DNA of 64,000 nucleotides from Drosophila persimilis. Lineage: Eukaryota > Arthropoda > Insecta > Diptera > Drosophilidae. The stretch spans positions 124,001-188,000 of the forward strand of contig NW_020825308.1 in NCBI RefSeq assembly GCF_003286085.1. Direction: 5' to 3'. This document shows, piece by piece, positions 1-10,493 of this stretch. The stretch's first letter is position 1, and each line of letters opens with the position of its first letter. A program made the translations under genes and the position numbers. Below the pieces are notes generated by a model. That model worked only from the letters and a program-made list of their open reading frames with translations. It did no database searches and was not told the origin of the DNA.

Positions 1-903
1 CAGAGATAAGTCCATAGGCTTTGATCTGGTTTTAATAATCACTCGCAGGATATGTTTAGTAAAAATAAACATTAAAAAAATAGCTCGGCACACAGGCAGA
101 AAGTGGTCCAGTTGTTTGCAGGACAAACAATTGCTTAAATCGAATCATATTGAACAATCTAACAAGGTATAGTTAAATATATAAGTGCTATATTGGTTTA
201 CTTACTACTTTATATAGTTTTTGCAATTTTTTTGTACTTTAATTCCCCTTTATTTTGAATTTACAACACAATTCGTAAAGAACACACACTTTTGAATGGC
301 CAGCAGAGAAATAAAAATTTGTGCTGCCAACTTGTCGCAAAGAAAAGGCGCGAGTGTCGCGCAGTAGTAAAAAATATATCGATTAAAAAATTTGAATAAT
401 CTACACTGTAAACGTTGATTTAATTAAAAACACGGATTTTCGCATCTATTTGGTGATGTATGTTTTGTTAAAATATTAAATTCTTGCAGAGGTAGCCCGG
501 CCGATAGTTTTAGAGTATCAACAGCTGTTGATACCCTTATGACAGCCATATCTGTTTGTTGGTAGAGTTCGTCATCCCTCTGCCGAGATATAAAATTAAG
601 AAATACCTGGGTGGTAGAAACGTATTTACTATAAGCTGGAGTTATGTTTGAATCAATTTAGAGTGACAAAGTGAGACAACGGATGTAAATGCATCGTGCA
701 TAGATGTATACAGAATCGAAAGAGTATCTGTCCGTGGTTTGAATAAAAAAGTTTTCATTGTTTTTGTTTTGCCACAACGTAGACAGAGCCGCATCCACAT
801 CATACGGCCGCCTCATGACTCTGGCTATAGCAAATTGAGAATGCTCATAATTGGATTAGTGCTATTCATTGACTGACCGATTAATGCCTCAGCCTGGTGA
901 AAT
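1..903. other. Upstream region of Edem2, no coding gene seen
   Basis: AT-rich sequence with no supported coding exon. It holds an ATCGAT half-DRE near 377 and a perfect 20-bp palindrome (listed separately). The stretch from about 600 to 903 is probably the promoter and 5' UTR of Edem2, but no clear TATA box or motif 1 was found, so the start of transcription is not placed. Confidence 0.5.
515..534. promoter_or_regulatory. Perfect 20-bp palindrome centred on an E-box
   Basis: GTATCAACAGCTGTTGATAC reads the same on both strands and has CAGCTG at its centre, a canonical E-box for bHLH dimers. It sits about 370 bp upstream of the Edem2 start codon. The symmetry is seen directly; a regulatory role is inference. 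Confidence 0.35.
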
Positions 904-3900
904 ATGCAAAAAGTCGGCAATAACCTGTACGTGATATGCCATTTGTGGATGTTCCTCGGTCTGCTGGCTCAGGGAATCTCACAGAAGCACTACACACGGG
1001 CGCGCATGTTGGAGCTGCGGTAAGTAGCTTGTATTGGCATCAAAACGTTCAACACTTTACCATCCTCATGCTACTCCCCTAGAGAGGATGTTCGGCGTAT
1101 GTTCCAGCACGCTTACGACGGCTATCTGACGCACGCCTCCAACTATGACGAGCTACGCCCACTCACCTGCGACGGCCACGACACCTGGGGCAGCTATTCG
1201 CTTACGCTAATCGATGCCTTGGACACATTGGCCACTATGGGCAACTTCACCGAGTTTCAGCGAGTCTTCACTCTGCTCACAAAAAAGATGAACTTCGACC
1301 GGGACATCAACGTGTCCGTCTTCGAGACTAACATCCGTATCGTGGGTGGTCTGCTGTCCGCCCATCTGCTGTCGCGTCGCGCTGGCGTCGCGCCGGAGCC
1401 GGGCTGGCCCTGCCAGGGTCCATTGCTGCGCATGGCCGAGGACGTGGCCCGACGCCTGCTGCCGGCCTTTGACACCAACACGGGCATGCCCTACGGCACG
1501 GTGAATCTCCGCTACGGTGTTCCCAAGGGCGAGACTCCAGTGACTTGCACAGCCGGTGTGGGCACCTTTCTCGTCGAGTTCGGCACGCTGAGCCGCCTAA
1601 CCGGCAACAAAATCTACGAGGAGGTGGCGCTGCAGGCCGTGTACGCCCTCTGGGAGCATCGATCACCCATCGGCCTATTCGGCAATCACATTGACGTGCA
1701 GAGCGGCCGCTGGACAGCCCTCGACTCGGGCATCGGCGCGGGCGTCGACTCCCTATTCGAGTATCTGGTAAAGGCCGCTATACTGCTCAACCGGCCGGAG
1801 CTTCTCGAGCTCTTTCACGAGGCGCGAGCCGCCATCGACAAGTACATGCGCAAGGAGGACTGGTACGTGTGGGTAGGCATGAACAAGGGCCACGTCACTC
1901 TGCCAGTCTTCCAGTCGCTCGAGGCCTTCTGGCCCGGCATCCTCAGCATCATCGGCGACACAGAGCCGGCCATGCGCACCATCGTACGCTACATCAGCGT
2001 GTGGAAGAAGTACGGGTTTTTGCCCGAGTTCTACAACATTGCCGCCGGCGAGGCGTCCCCTGATCGCGAGGTCTACCCCCTCCGCCCGGAGCTAATTGAG
2101 TCGGCAATGTATCTGTATCGATCCACCAAGAACGAGTACCTGCTCGAGCTTGGAGAGCGGGTACTGGAATCGCTCGAGTTCAGTGCCAAGACCAAGTGTG
2201 GGTATGCAACGGTAAGCATAACTCAAAGCTGATTCTTCCCGTCGATTATTTTCGCTCTTCTGGCAGATTCGCAATGTGCTGACGCATGAGAAGGAGAACC
2301 GGATGGAGTCGTTCTTCCTGGCTGAGACGAGCAAGTACCTGTATTTGCTCTTTGACAGTGACAACTTTCTGCACAGCGACGGGGCCCAAGGTGAGCTGGT
2401 AGAAACGGAGGAGAACGCGTGCGTCGTACAGGCGGGCGCCTACATTTTCAACACTGAGGCACACCCCATGGACATGTCGGCCCTGCACTGCTGCCACGAC
2501 CACAATGAGGATATATTCGGCTCCCTGGACCTGCAGCGACTCAGCGCCAATGCGATCTTCAAGCGCAGTCGCGAGCAGCAATTGGTCGAACAAGAGCACT
2601 GGGTGCCTCAGTGCCAGTCGCAGGACTTTCCCAACTACGATGCGGAGCCGATCCCCGATCGAGACCGGGATCGGGATAGGGACCAGGAAAAGGGCAAACA
2701 CTCCACCACCATGGCCGTAGACATCGAGGTTTTCGACGAGTTTGAACAACCGGTGGGGGATGTGCTGGTGAGCAACTTCGAGCGTATACGAGAGGAGCGT
2801 GAACTCAACCAAAGCCTGTTGCAGATCAAGGTGCTGCGGAACCAGCTGACCGTCAGCGACCTAGATGAGTTCTTTGCCCGCCGCCGAGAGAACTTTGCTA
2901 GCGCCACCGACGCCCTCAACTATGTGCTGGCCTTCATGGGCAAGTTTACGATGGATGTGGCATTCATCCGGGGCCTGCAGCTGTACGACAGCAACATCAG
3001 CAACTTCCTCGGAGCGGGTGCTCAGAAGGAGTATGAGGAGCGCATGCGGTCCTTGTGGGAGCTGTACGATCTGGAGCAGCAGTACGCGGCCAACGTCCTA
3101 CTCATTCAGCACCTCCAGCTGCTTAGCTTCCAGACCGACGGCGAGGTGATGCGCACTCATCTGGCCGAGGTCCTAGACAGTCTTGATCGGCAGCAGGATC
3201 CTCTGCACACTCAGTTGGAGATTGCCGCCTTGGCGGACTCCTTCTCGCATGCGAACTCAACTCCGCAAGTAGGCGACATCGACCAAGCTATCCTCAAGGC
3301 CTGCGTCGGCTACGAGATAGCCCTGATGAACACCACCGCCATGCAGGCGTTTGTACATCGCATCTACCTCATGGGCACCAAAGAGGCGGCGCCCAGCTTT
3401 TCCCCACTGCTCGATCCTGTCGAGCTAGGCACCCTGAAGGTCGTCCAACTGAAGCCCCCCGAACAGCGAGAGCTATTCAAGTACACGCGGCGCCTCGTGA
3501 CTTTCCGGAAGCGGATGTCCGAGACGGTGGACCGCCTGCAAACCCTCATGCAAAAATTGACGCCGACCAAGGAGAAGGCCGTGGCTGTGGCGACAGCAAC
3601 TGCTCAGCCGGCTGTTGTCCCAGCGGAGGCTCAGCCAGCCCCTAACACTAACACTGAAGTCAGGGAAAAGGCTGTGCAGCCCGAGCTGAAGCAGCAGAAG
3701 GAATCGGAGGAGCAAGTGGTGGATTCTGAGGAGGGATCGGTGTGGTCACAGTTTGTGCAGACCATACTGCGTAAGACCACTGTGCAACGCGTGAAGTTCG
3801 ACGAGGCGCTGCTGCAGGAGAAGACCCGCAAGGCGCTGGAAAAGCACTCCCACGACGAGAACCCCCGCGAGCTTTTCACCTGTCAGCGCCCCGAGTTTAT

Positions 3901-3940
3901 CGAACAGTTTGCGTACCGAGAGTTCTACCCCGTGACGTAG
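904..3940 (+). CDS. Edem2: ER degradation-enhancing alpha-mannosidase-like protein 2 (EDEM2)
   Basis: GH47-family protein of ER-associated degradation, which handles mannose trimming or recognition of misfolded glycoproteins in the ER lumen. Three exons: 904-1019, 1083-2211 and 2267-3940, with GT-AG introns of 63 and 55 bp; joining gives about 972 aa. The first exon supplies a hydrophobic N-terminus ([17 protein letters not shown]) that looks like a signal peptide or anchor. The GH47 domain follows, roughly residues 35-500, with [24 protein letters not shown] and [16 protein letters not shown] long C-terminal extension follows, with an [13 protein letters not shown] linker and then Glu-rich, probably helical sequence ending in REFYPVT. 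The start was chosen because it gives the signal sequence and keeps frame through both junctions. The product is clear; whether it has enzyme activity cannot be read here. Confidence 0.9.
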
Positions 3941-5634
3941 TAGGGAGCTGCCTAGTCATCGTCCTGGACATTCACCACGAAAACTAAACACGACTGATCT
4001 GTAGATATGTATTTACTTAGTTAGAAGGTATTCACATCTGAACATCTGAATAGTTATGTTATCAACTCAACTCAACGCGTATCTATTGGATATATAGATA
4101 TGCTGTCTGCCTATAATCTGCGACTGCATAGATAAATTCCTTAATTCCATTCCTGTTTAGTTTTCACAATAAGATTGATAAGATCATTAATAACATGGGA
4201 GGGCTCTGTTCAAGGATTGAATGATTGATGAAATTTTGTATTTTCCACTCAGGCTGATCCCCTCTAGACTCAACTAAATTCTAGTTTAAATTGAATTCGG
4301 TTAAATTTTAAAGAAAAACGTGCGAGTGCTTTGAGCGTTCTAAGGATCTTTGGTTTAAAATTGGTAAATGTTGCTTTTGGAATCTGTATATAGGGAAATG
4401 GCTGAGGCTACAACCAATTTGTTAGCGAACTTTCGAATAATTTCGGATGTTGATGCTATTCAGAATTTTAAATTGGGATTAAAAACTCATATTGGTACAC
4501 CTAACGTAGAAGTGGTTTGTTTTTAAAATGAGTAGCAACTTGTAGGATGTTAACGTCGAACCAAAATTGAAAGGGATTTCCAGTAAGGGTTTTCTCAATA
4601 GTTTTAATAGGGTACATTCCTGCTCCCTTAAGCAGGGAGATGAGATGATGAGGATGCTCTTCCTTCTTTATTTCCTTTATTCTTTTGTCAGTTCATTTAT
4701 CATAATGAATACTTGTCATTTTTGCTTCTGTTAATCACCAAAAACAAGGTTTGTAAATGCTTACATACAATATGTACATAAATTCATAAAAGTATTCGGA
4801 AATCGTGTATGCGTGTTGACTATTTGCATTGACTGTTGTCGGCTGTATTGTAATTAAATTGATTTATACCTGTATTTATGCATTCAATTAGATTCGATTA
4901 TCTAATATTGGCGACATTCAAGAGGCCCAGGAAAGGAGTAGTGTGGTCGATTGCGCAACAGAGCCATGGGGCAGAGGTTGCGAGTGTGTGTTCCGGCTCA
5001 GGCTGCGCCTGCGATTGCCTAAACACGCAATGGTAATCATTTCAATGGGTTTATTTTCGGAAATTCCTTTTACTTCAAGGATTCGGTTTGGCTTGTACCA
5101 AATTACGCCAATGACATGATATGAACTGGAAACGAAGTTGAAGTGAAAGTTTTTGAAGGGAATGGAATGCTGGGAGTGAAAAAGTAAACCGAAACTATGC
5201 TATGCTATGGCTGGCAGGCCCTGCAGTGGCCTCTGACGTCGACGGAACTGTGATTGTGGGTCACACCCTCCACACCCTACTGCCGCAACTGCTTGCGGCT
5301 CGGCGCGGCTCCTTTTGTGTGTGCGTTGTATGTCGTGGATGGCGGGGAGTGAGGAGACGTGGGGATGCGTGTGTAGTATTGGAAGCATTGCCTGCCATCC
5401 GGCAACAACAGCTACAATGGCGAAAGTTTAATGAGTGCAATTTTTTGTAAATGAAAGAAAAATGAAATGAGCAGACAGACGGACGAACGTACTGATAGAC
5501 GTGTTTTTGCAGTGAATCAAGTAAGACCGACGAACAAGTCATACGGAGGAAACACGCGACGGGGTGCAGACGGTGTCGCAGAGTCGGTTCGGCGTCGAGT
5601 ACAACTTTGTTGAGAGAATTGAGAGGCAATCAGG
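3941..5634. other. Edem2 3' flank and intergenic sequence
   Basis: About 1.7 kb without a supported gene. The first part should be Edem2 3' UTR. Short open frames at 5200-5630 on both strands lack conserved character. The 5' UTR of the next gene probably lies at about 5500-5634. No mobile element recognised. Confidence 0.5.
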
Positions 5635-6176
5635 ATGAGGTCCAGCGGCGCAGCACCGGAGAATGGCGATGGCGAGGAGGACGGAGAAAGTGGGCAGGAC
5701 CACCATGAGGGCGATCCGCGTCCGTTGCCGTACGACTTTGAACAGGAGCTGATCAGAAAGTCCAACAGGCATATACGCCTCTACGAAGCCTTCGTTCCGG
5801 TTAGCAAAGGTGCCTTGACAGACGTTTTGATCTCCTCATTTGTTCCACCTGCTCCTCATCCTTAGAGTATATGCTGACTCGCAAGTTCTACGCCGAGTAC
5901 GAGCAGCGAAAGCCGGCGCAGCCCCTGCGCTTCCTGCGCTACACCCAACCGGAGAGAATGCTGGAGCGGCAGAGGCAGCTGGGCTTGGGGACACCGCTGC
6001 TGGAATCGCAAATGTATGGCTGGCTGCCGATACAGGGTCGAAAGTGTGCCCTAGAGCTCAATTTCCTGCATGCCCCAAAACTGCGCTGCAGCATGACGAT
6101 CCATGGCGAAAACTTGATGGCGGAGCGCATCACGGAGCGTCCTGCATTCAATGGACTGCGGTTTTTGCTTCATTAG
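5635..6176 (+). CDS. Small conserved protein, possibly CFAP144/FAM183-like
   Basis: Two exons, 5635-5809 and 5866-6176, separated by a 56-bp GT-AG intron (phase 1; the split codon makes Glu) give 161 aa. The N-terminus is acidic and Gly/Glu-rich. The rest is basic and aromatic: ELIRKSNRHIRLYEAF, YMLTRKFYAEYEQRK, LESQMYGWLPIQGRK and LNFLHAPKLRCSM. Spacing of the E-x-YGW and R-x-LNF elements recalls CFAP144/FAM183, an axonemal microtubule-associated family expected in ciliated sensory neurons and sperm. That assignment rests on remembered family shape, not alignment. No signal peptide or membrane segment. That it is a real spliced gene is fairly secure; the family is tentative. Confidence 0.65.
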
Positions 6177-6429
6177 AAACGCAAAGAATTTGAAATGGAA
6201 ATCGCCATAGTGTGGCAACACTGAGCAATCGAGCTTACAAGCCAGTTGGCAGCCCAATCAATGTTTACGTTCTGCGTTCATTTTTTGCAATTGAATATCA
6301 GAAATACAGTTTCGAATATTAGCGACGTTGTACGTGCCACAAGTTTTTTTTATTTGGAATAAGTATAGCCTGGGTCGCTACAGTAAAATATCATCCACGT
6401 TCGGCTGGAGTCACACAAAATGGTATAAG

Positions 6430-7301
6430 ATGGGCAGCTCAAAGGAAAAGTGGTGGGCAGCGGAGCCAAAGTTCACGTTCGATGGATCATTTCAGCCTCC
6501 GCTTAATGAGTTTATTTCCATGCACACTAATACATATGTACACATGCATTTTTGTATAGGCTCATTCGAATAAGGCAAAGAAGGAAGCGAAAGCGGCGAA
6601 TTTGCAGAAACCAGCGACGAATACTAAGAATCCCAGCAACCCGCCAAATAATGCCCAGCCCAATGTGCATGCCCCCAGTCAGGATCAATTCCATGAACTC
6701 CTACTCAACACCGTGCAAAAGTCATGTAAGTCGTAGCTAGCCGTTTCCAGTCCAATTTGTTAACTCTGACTACCCCTTTTGGGACTTTCAGGGTTGCGGC
6801 TTCGGCATTTTGTTATGTCCGAGCTAAGTGGAAGCGAGCTGTTGGAAGCTGCGGCGGTATGGTGCGCCCGTAATCCTCACATTGCCATCTGTTTGCTGGC
6901 AGCTAGCTTGGTATTTCTTCTACCGTTCCTGATCATTTTCGGCTTCGGAATCGCCACCATGGTGATGACTTTTACGGGCCTCTTGGTGCTAGAAGGTAAG
7001 AAGCCCGAGCTTGTGGATGATTTTTTTTACTAAACTTCCACTTGTTCCAGGCACTCTTCTCACTATTGTCTCTATGATGTTCTTTGCATGTCTGGGTGGC
7101 TTTGCTATCATTGTTCCGGTGATTGGAGTTGTTACTGTTGGTGTATACTTTGGATTCGCTCAGGTGTATGGCTTATATGACGGAAAGGAGCGCCGCAAGA
7201 CTGCAGTTAGGTTAGTCAAAGATCCGCCCAAGCCATGTGACTTGGTGCCGGCATCAAAGACAACTTCTGAAGAGCCAGCTGTCAACAAAATAACTAACTA
7301 A
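6430..7301 (+). CDS. Lipid droplet assembly factor 1 / promethin-like membrane protein
   Basis: Supported exons are 6560-6725, 6792-6995 and 7051-7301, joined in phase by GT-AG introns. The N-terminal part is Lys/Ala-rich (NKAKKEAKAANLQK), then FHELLLNTVQKSW, then two long hydrophobic hairpins (about IAICLLAASLVFLLPFLIIF and the Gly/Val-rich stretch ending YFGFAQVYGLY), then a polar tail. This hairpin layout is that of LDAF1/promethin, which works with seipin at ER sites of lipid-droplet formation. The probable start is the ATG at 6430 (MGSSKEK), but no GT donor there gives the phase needed to join the exon at 6560; a GC donor near 6457 would. The 5' exon is therefore unresolved. In D. melanogaster the likely counterpart is CG32803, from memory. 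Confidence 0.65.
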
Positions 7302-7367
7302 AGAATGGAAGCCTAGTTATCTAGTTTGTGAAATTAACTATTTACTGTACACTACCTAAATAATTAC

Positions 7368-7373
7368 AATAAA
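7368..7373 (+). terminator. Polyadenylation signal AATAAA
   Basis: AATAAA 67 bp after the LDAF1-like stop codon, followed by a T-run. It lies only about 110 bp before the first armadillo leader exon. Confidence 0.6.
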
Positions 7374-7477
7374 CTTTTTTTGAAAACATGACCGCGCCAC
7401 ATTATGAATAAAAAAAGGTTGGCAGTCCCAGCAGCTTTGTGTATCGCTAAGTACCTCCCATCACTAGTTCTGTAGTC

Positions 7478-7588
7478 GTCGCCATATACATAGTTTTCAC
7501 ATTTGGGATTTGTTGTTAAATATAAAGATTTAAGAGTGTTTGATTAACAGAAACCTGCTTTTAAGCAGAATTACCTTTACCCGACGCG
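7478..7588 (+). other. arm: armadillo alternative leader exon, distal copy (non-coding)
   Basis: Resembles the proximal leader at 9119-9226: both contain ACATAGTTTTCACA near the 5' end, a 14-nt inverted repeat CTGCT-N4-AGCAG (7555-7568), a following CAGAATTA, and end at CG|GTRAGT. Here the donor begins at 7589. D. melanogaster arm is known to use alternative non-coding first exons, which fits. The 5' end is approximate. Confidence 0.6.
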
Positions 7589-8177
7589 GTAAGTTCTTAA
7601 AATTATAATTTTCCTAGAATGGACAAATATTTGTGTGTGAAAAAGTGCAGTCGGTAAACACCCACACATACATGCGTGCACACGCTTGTTTGGGTGCGTA
7701 TTTCAAAAAGATAAAGGCTAAATATTAGATTGCAGAGTTAGTACTCAACGCATACGTGCATACACATGTATTCATGTACATATGTATTTTGGAAAAATGG
7801 AAATATTGAAATCGCTTTTGTTTCATGGATTTTCTTAACAATATATATTATACTGAATCATACATTTGGAAATGTTCATCCGCCTGTCATCTACGGTAGG
7901 CGTGAGGAAATTCAGCCAACCTTAGCTCGTTTTCTCAGTTTATATCAGTGAACTAAGTTGTTCTTTCAGTTCTTTCGATTTTATTCCCTTTTTAGGTCAA
8001 CTGGGTCTATAGCTGTATGGCATAATACTCTGCTAAATTTGCTGCGAAGATAGGGATAACTCAATAGAAAAAACGAAAAATGTTGTTCGTAGACTGACTA
8101 ACTGATATTTTGCAACACACAGATCCAGCCAGCCAGCAAATTTGGATCTGAAAAGTGTAAAAATTTGTTATTTCCGC

Positions 8178-8310
8178 AGCTCTGCTGCCAGCTCAACTGG
8201 AAAGCCAACTAGTCGCATATATGTACATCTCTCGCTCTAACTGAATGCTTTTCCCATAAGGTTGTCTCTGTATTAGAAGCTAGTCAGTTAGCATAGTCTA
8301 ATGTCATACA
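8178..8310 (+). repeat. Dispersed repeat, copy in the arm first intron
   Basis: Contains AGCTCAACTGGAAAGCCAAC, then GCATATATGTACATCTCTCG, a CATAAGG-TGTCTCTGT block and CTAATGTCATA. Recognisable relatives occur at 36576-36668 and 41845-41946 in the same orientation. Family not identified. Confidence 0.6.
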
Positions 8311-9024
8311 GCTACTACCAACTTCTTGGACTTCTGCAACTTCTTCTTCTGCTGTTTTTCCCGATAATGAACTCAGCTTGTTTTGCTAACACACTAAGTA
8401 AATTCCATGAACAAATGTAGAAATTCCATTTATGGTCGTATCCCACCACTCTAAATATTAGTTTAGTATAAAAACACAAACACAACGTTCTGTGTTTACA
8501 TTTGTGTTATTTTGATGAGTTGTTGCTTCTGTTATTAATTCAGGGTACGAATTTATCGCTTCTTTGCTGCTGTGATGCAGCTCAACTAAGAATATAAACT
8601 ACCTGTTTACCTGTTTAGTTTAAGCCATATTTTATAAACAACTCAATGAAAAGAGTGCTTGAAGTGAACCATCTTGTAGAAAATGTATTCAATTATCGAA
8701 TAAAACTGTTTTTAGTGCTGAGCGTCCCAGCTATCCAGCAATATTAAACCGAATATCAAAATCGAGGAATATGGTTTCCAATCCTTGACAGAGATCAATT
8801 AACCCATTGTACACCAAGGGAGTATTTTAATATTCCACCGAAAATAATGAAAATTTATTCATTTTAGCGCAGTTCAGGTGAATGATATCATGGTTTTTTA
8901 AGTTCCGAGGCGAGATGGCATGGATCTACAAGAAAAAATGTACAACCAGTAATATATTCCGCCTTATCCTCAAGTCGTTGAACTGTTTAAATAGAGGAGG
9001 CTTAAGTGGGCTAAGTTCGCTTTT

Positions 9025-9118
9025 TCTTCGGTATATTTACGGTATATTTTTGAAAAGAGACGGTATATTTCTAAGGGGCTAGACCGTATATTTTATCGAT
9101 AAGTCCACGGTCACACTG
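9025..9118 (+). promoter_or_regulatory. arm: armadillo proximal promoter: motif-6 cluster, DRE and motif 1
   Basis: Several GGTATATTT/CGGTATATTT words (Ohler motif 6), then TATCGATA at 9094-9101 (DRE, bound by DREF), then GGTCACACT at 9109-9117 (Ohler motif 1, bound by M1BP). All read in the direction of arm and stop immediately before the proximal leader exon. This is the housekeeping-type TATA-less promoter class. Nearly the same sequence lies upstream of mRpL16 and of the WDR18 homologue. Confidence 0.75.
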
Positions 9119-9226
9119 ATACACATAGTTTTCACAGGTCGAGGATTGCTGTAATTTTTTTTGTTTAAGTGCGTCTAAAGAAAGAAAATCTGCTTTAGAG
9201 CAGCAGAATTAAACTATACTGACACG
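9119..9226 (+). other. arm: armadillo alternative leader exon, proximal copy (non-coding)
   Basis: Starts just after motif 1 and ends at the donor GTGAGT beginning at 9227. It contains the inverted repeat CTGCT-TTAG-AGCAG at 9190-9203, matched in the distal leader. It should splice to the acceptor before 10494. Confidence 0.65.
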
Positions 9227-10493
9227 GTGAGTAATTCGAGTTAGTAGATTTATCGCAGATTCCATATTCGCAGATTCGTGAGATTTTGATACGTATATGT
9301 GCAAGGTAAACTGCTGTGCAGCATAAAAAACATTTAGGAAAGCTACTAGTTGGCAAGGGCAAACCAGTAACCAGCGGTGGTGTGGTATGCTGACACTCAT
9401 ACATTACATCTACATGTACACATGTGTGCATGGAGATGGATACACACAACCAGAATTTGTATGTATTCGATAAATTATGTTGCTGTTTTTTGCTTTCTTG
9501 ATGGTAAACAACGCCAAAGGCAGAAAGTAATAATTGATTGCGAGCTTGCTTAGCGCTTTATCGGACAAATTATCTCAGATTTATCTAATCTTACATTCAA
9601 AGAGTAGCTAAAACCCCGTCAAATCCGTTCTTGTTGCCTGTGTATGTATGTATGCACAAACTGATGAATGGATGGCAACACTGCGCAGCATTGCATTGTG
9701 TAGAAGCAGCAGCAGCAGCTCTTTCAGCCTGTCCATTTGTTGCCCTTAACTTTCTTCCTCTCACTCGTTCACACGCTCCCACTCGCTCTTGCGCTCGTGC
9801 AGTGTTGCTGCAAGTGCGTCTGCCTGTGCTTCTGGTTCTGCTGCCTCGTCACTTGCGTCTATTTCGTTCTAATGAGCAAGCTGGTCGAACGCATTTTCTG
9901 CTGGGCCCTTACCGAAGAGACTAGTCTCTTATAAAGTTGCATGTAGTTTCTAACTAAAACAAATATACAGTTTGTTAGTATAAGGAGGTGTTAAAATAGT
10001 AAAAAAACTGAATTGAAAATTAACTAAACGCAAGGTTCGTACAAAGTGCTCGGCTTAAAGTTCTCGGCAGGTAGATCACGGACACAGACTCTACCCATAT
10101 TTCAGAGCGTTTGTTTGTGAGTCTTTTGCGAATTTCTTTGTGTATGCCATACTTAAAGACGCATCATATTTCGTATTATGTTTGCTCTGCGGATTCTCAA
10201 AGCGGAAATGTGAAAACCAAAGAAAATTACTAAGAAATTTATAACGGATAAGCTTATCAGTGCTGAATCGAGTTACGGGTAAACAACTCCTGTAAAACCG
10301 AAATTAGAACCATCTATTTTTTTTCTAATATAAATAATAGTTGAATTGGGTACCGAGTGACGAGACCTTACCCCTTAGGCCATCTCAATTCTTTTTCATA
10401 TCTTCTCCACACATGCACAAAAATGCATAACCAACTACACACACACACAGAAATTTTACATGTTTTACATTACTCATTTTTTCTGTATTACAG

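Noticed and set aside
9597..9934. Cys/Leu-rich short frames in the arm intron
   Set aside because: Overlapping frames on both strands of low-complexity CT/CAG-rich intron sequence without splice logic.
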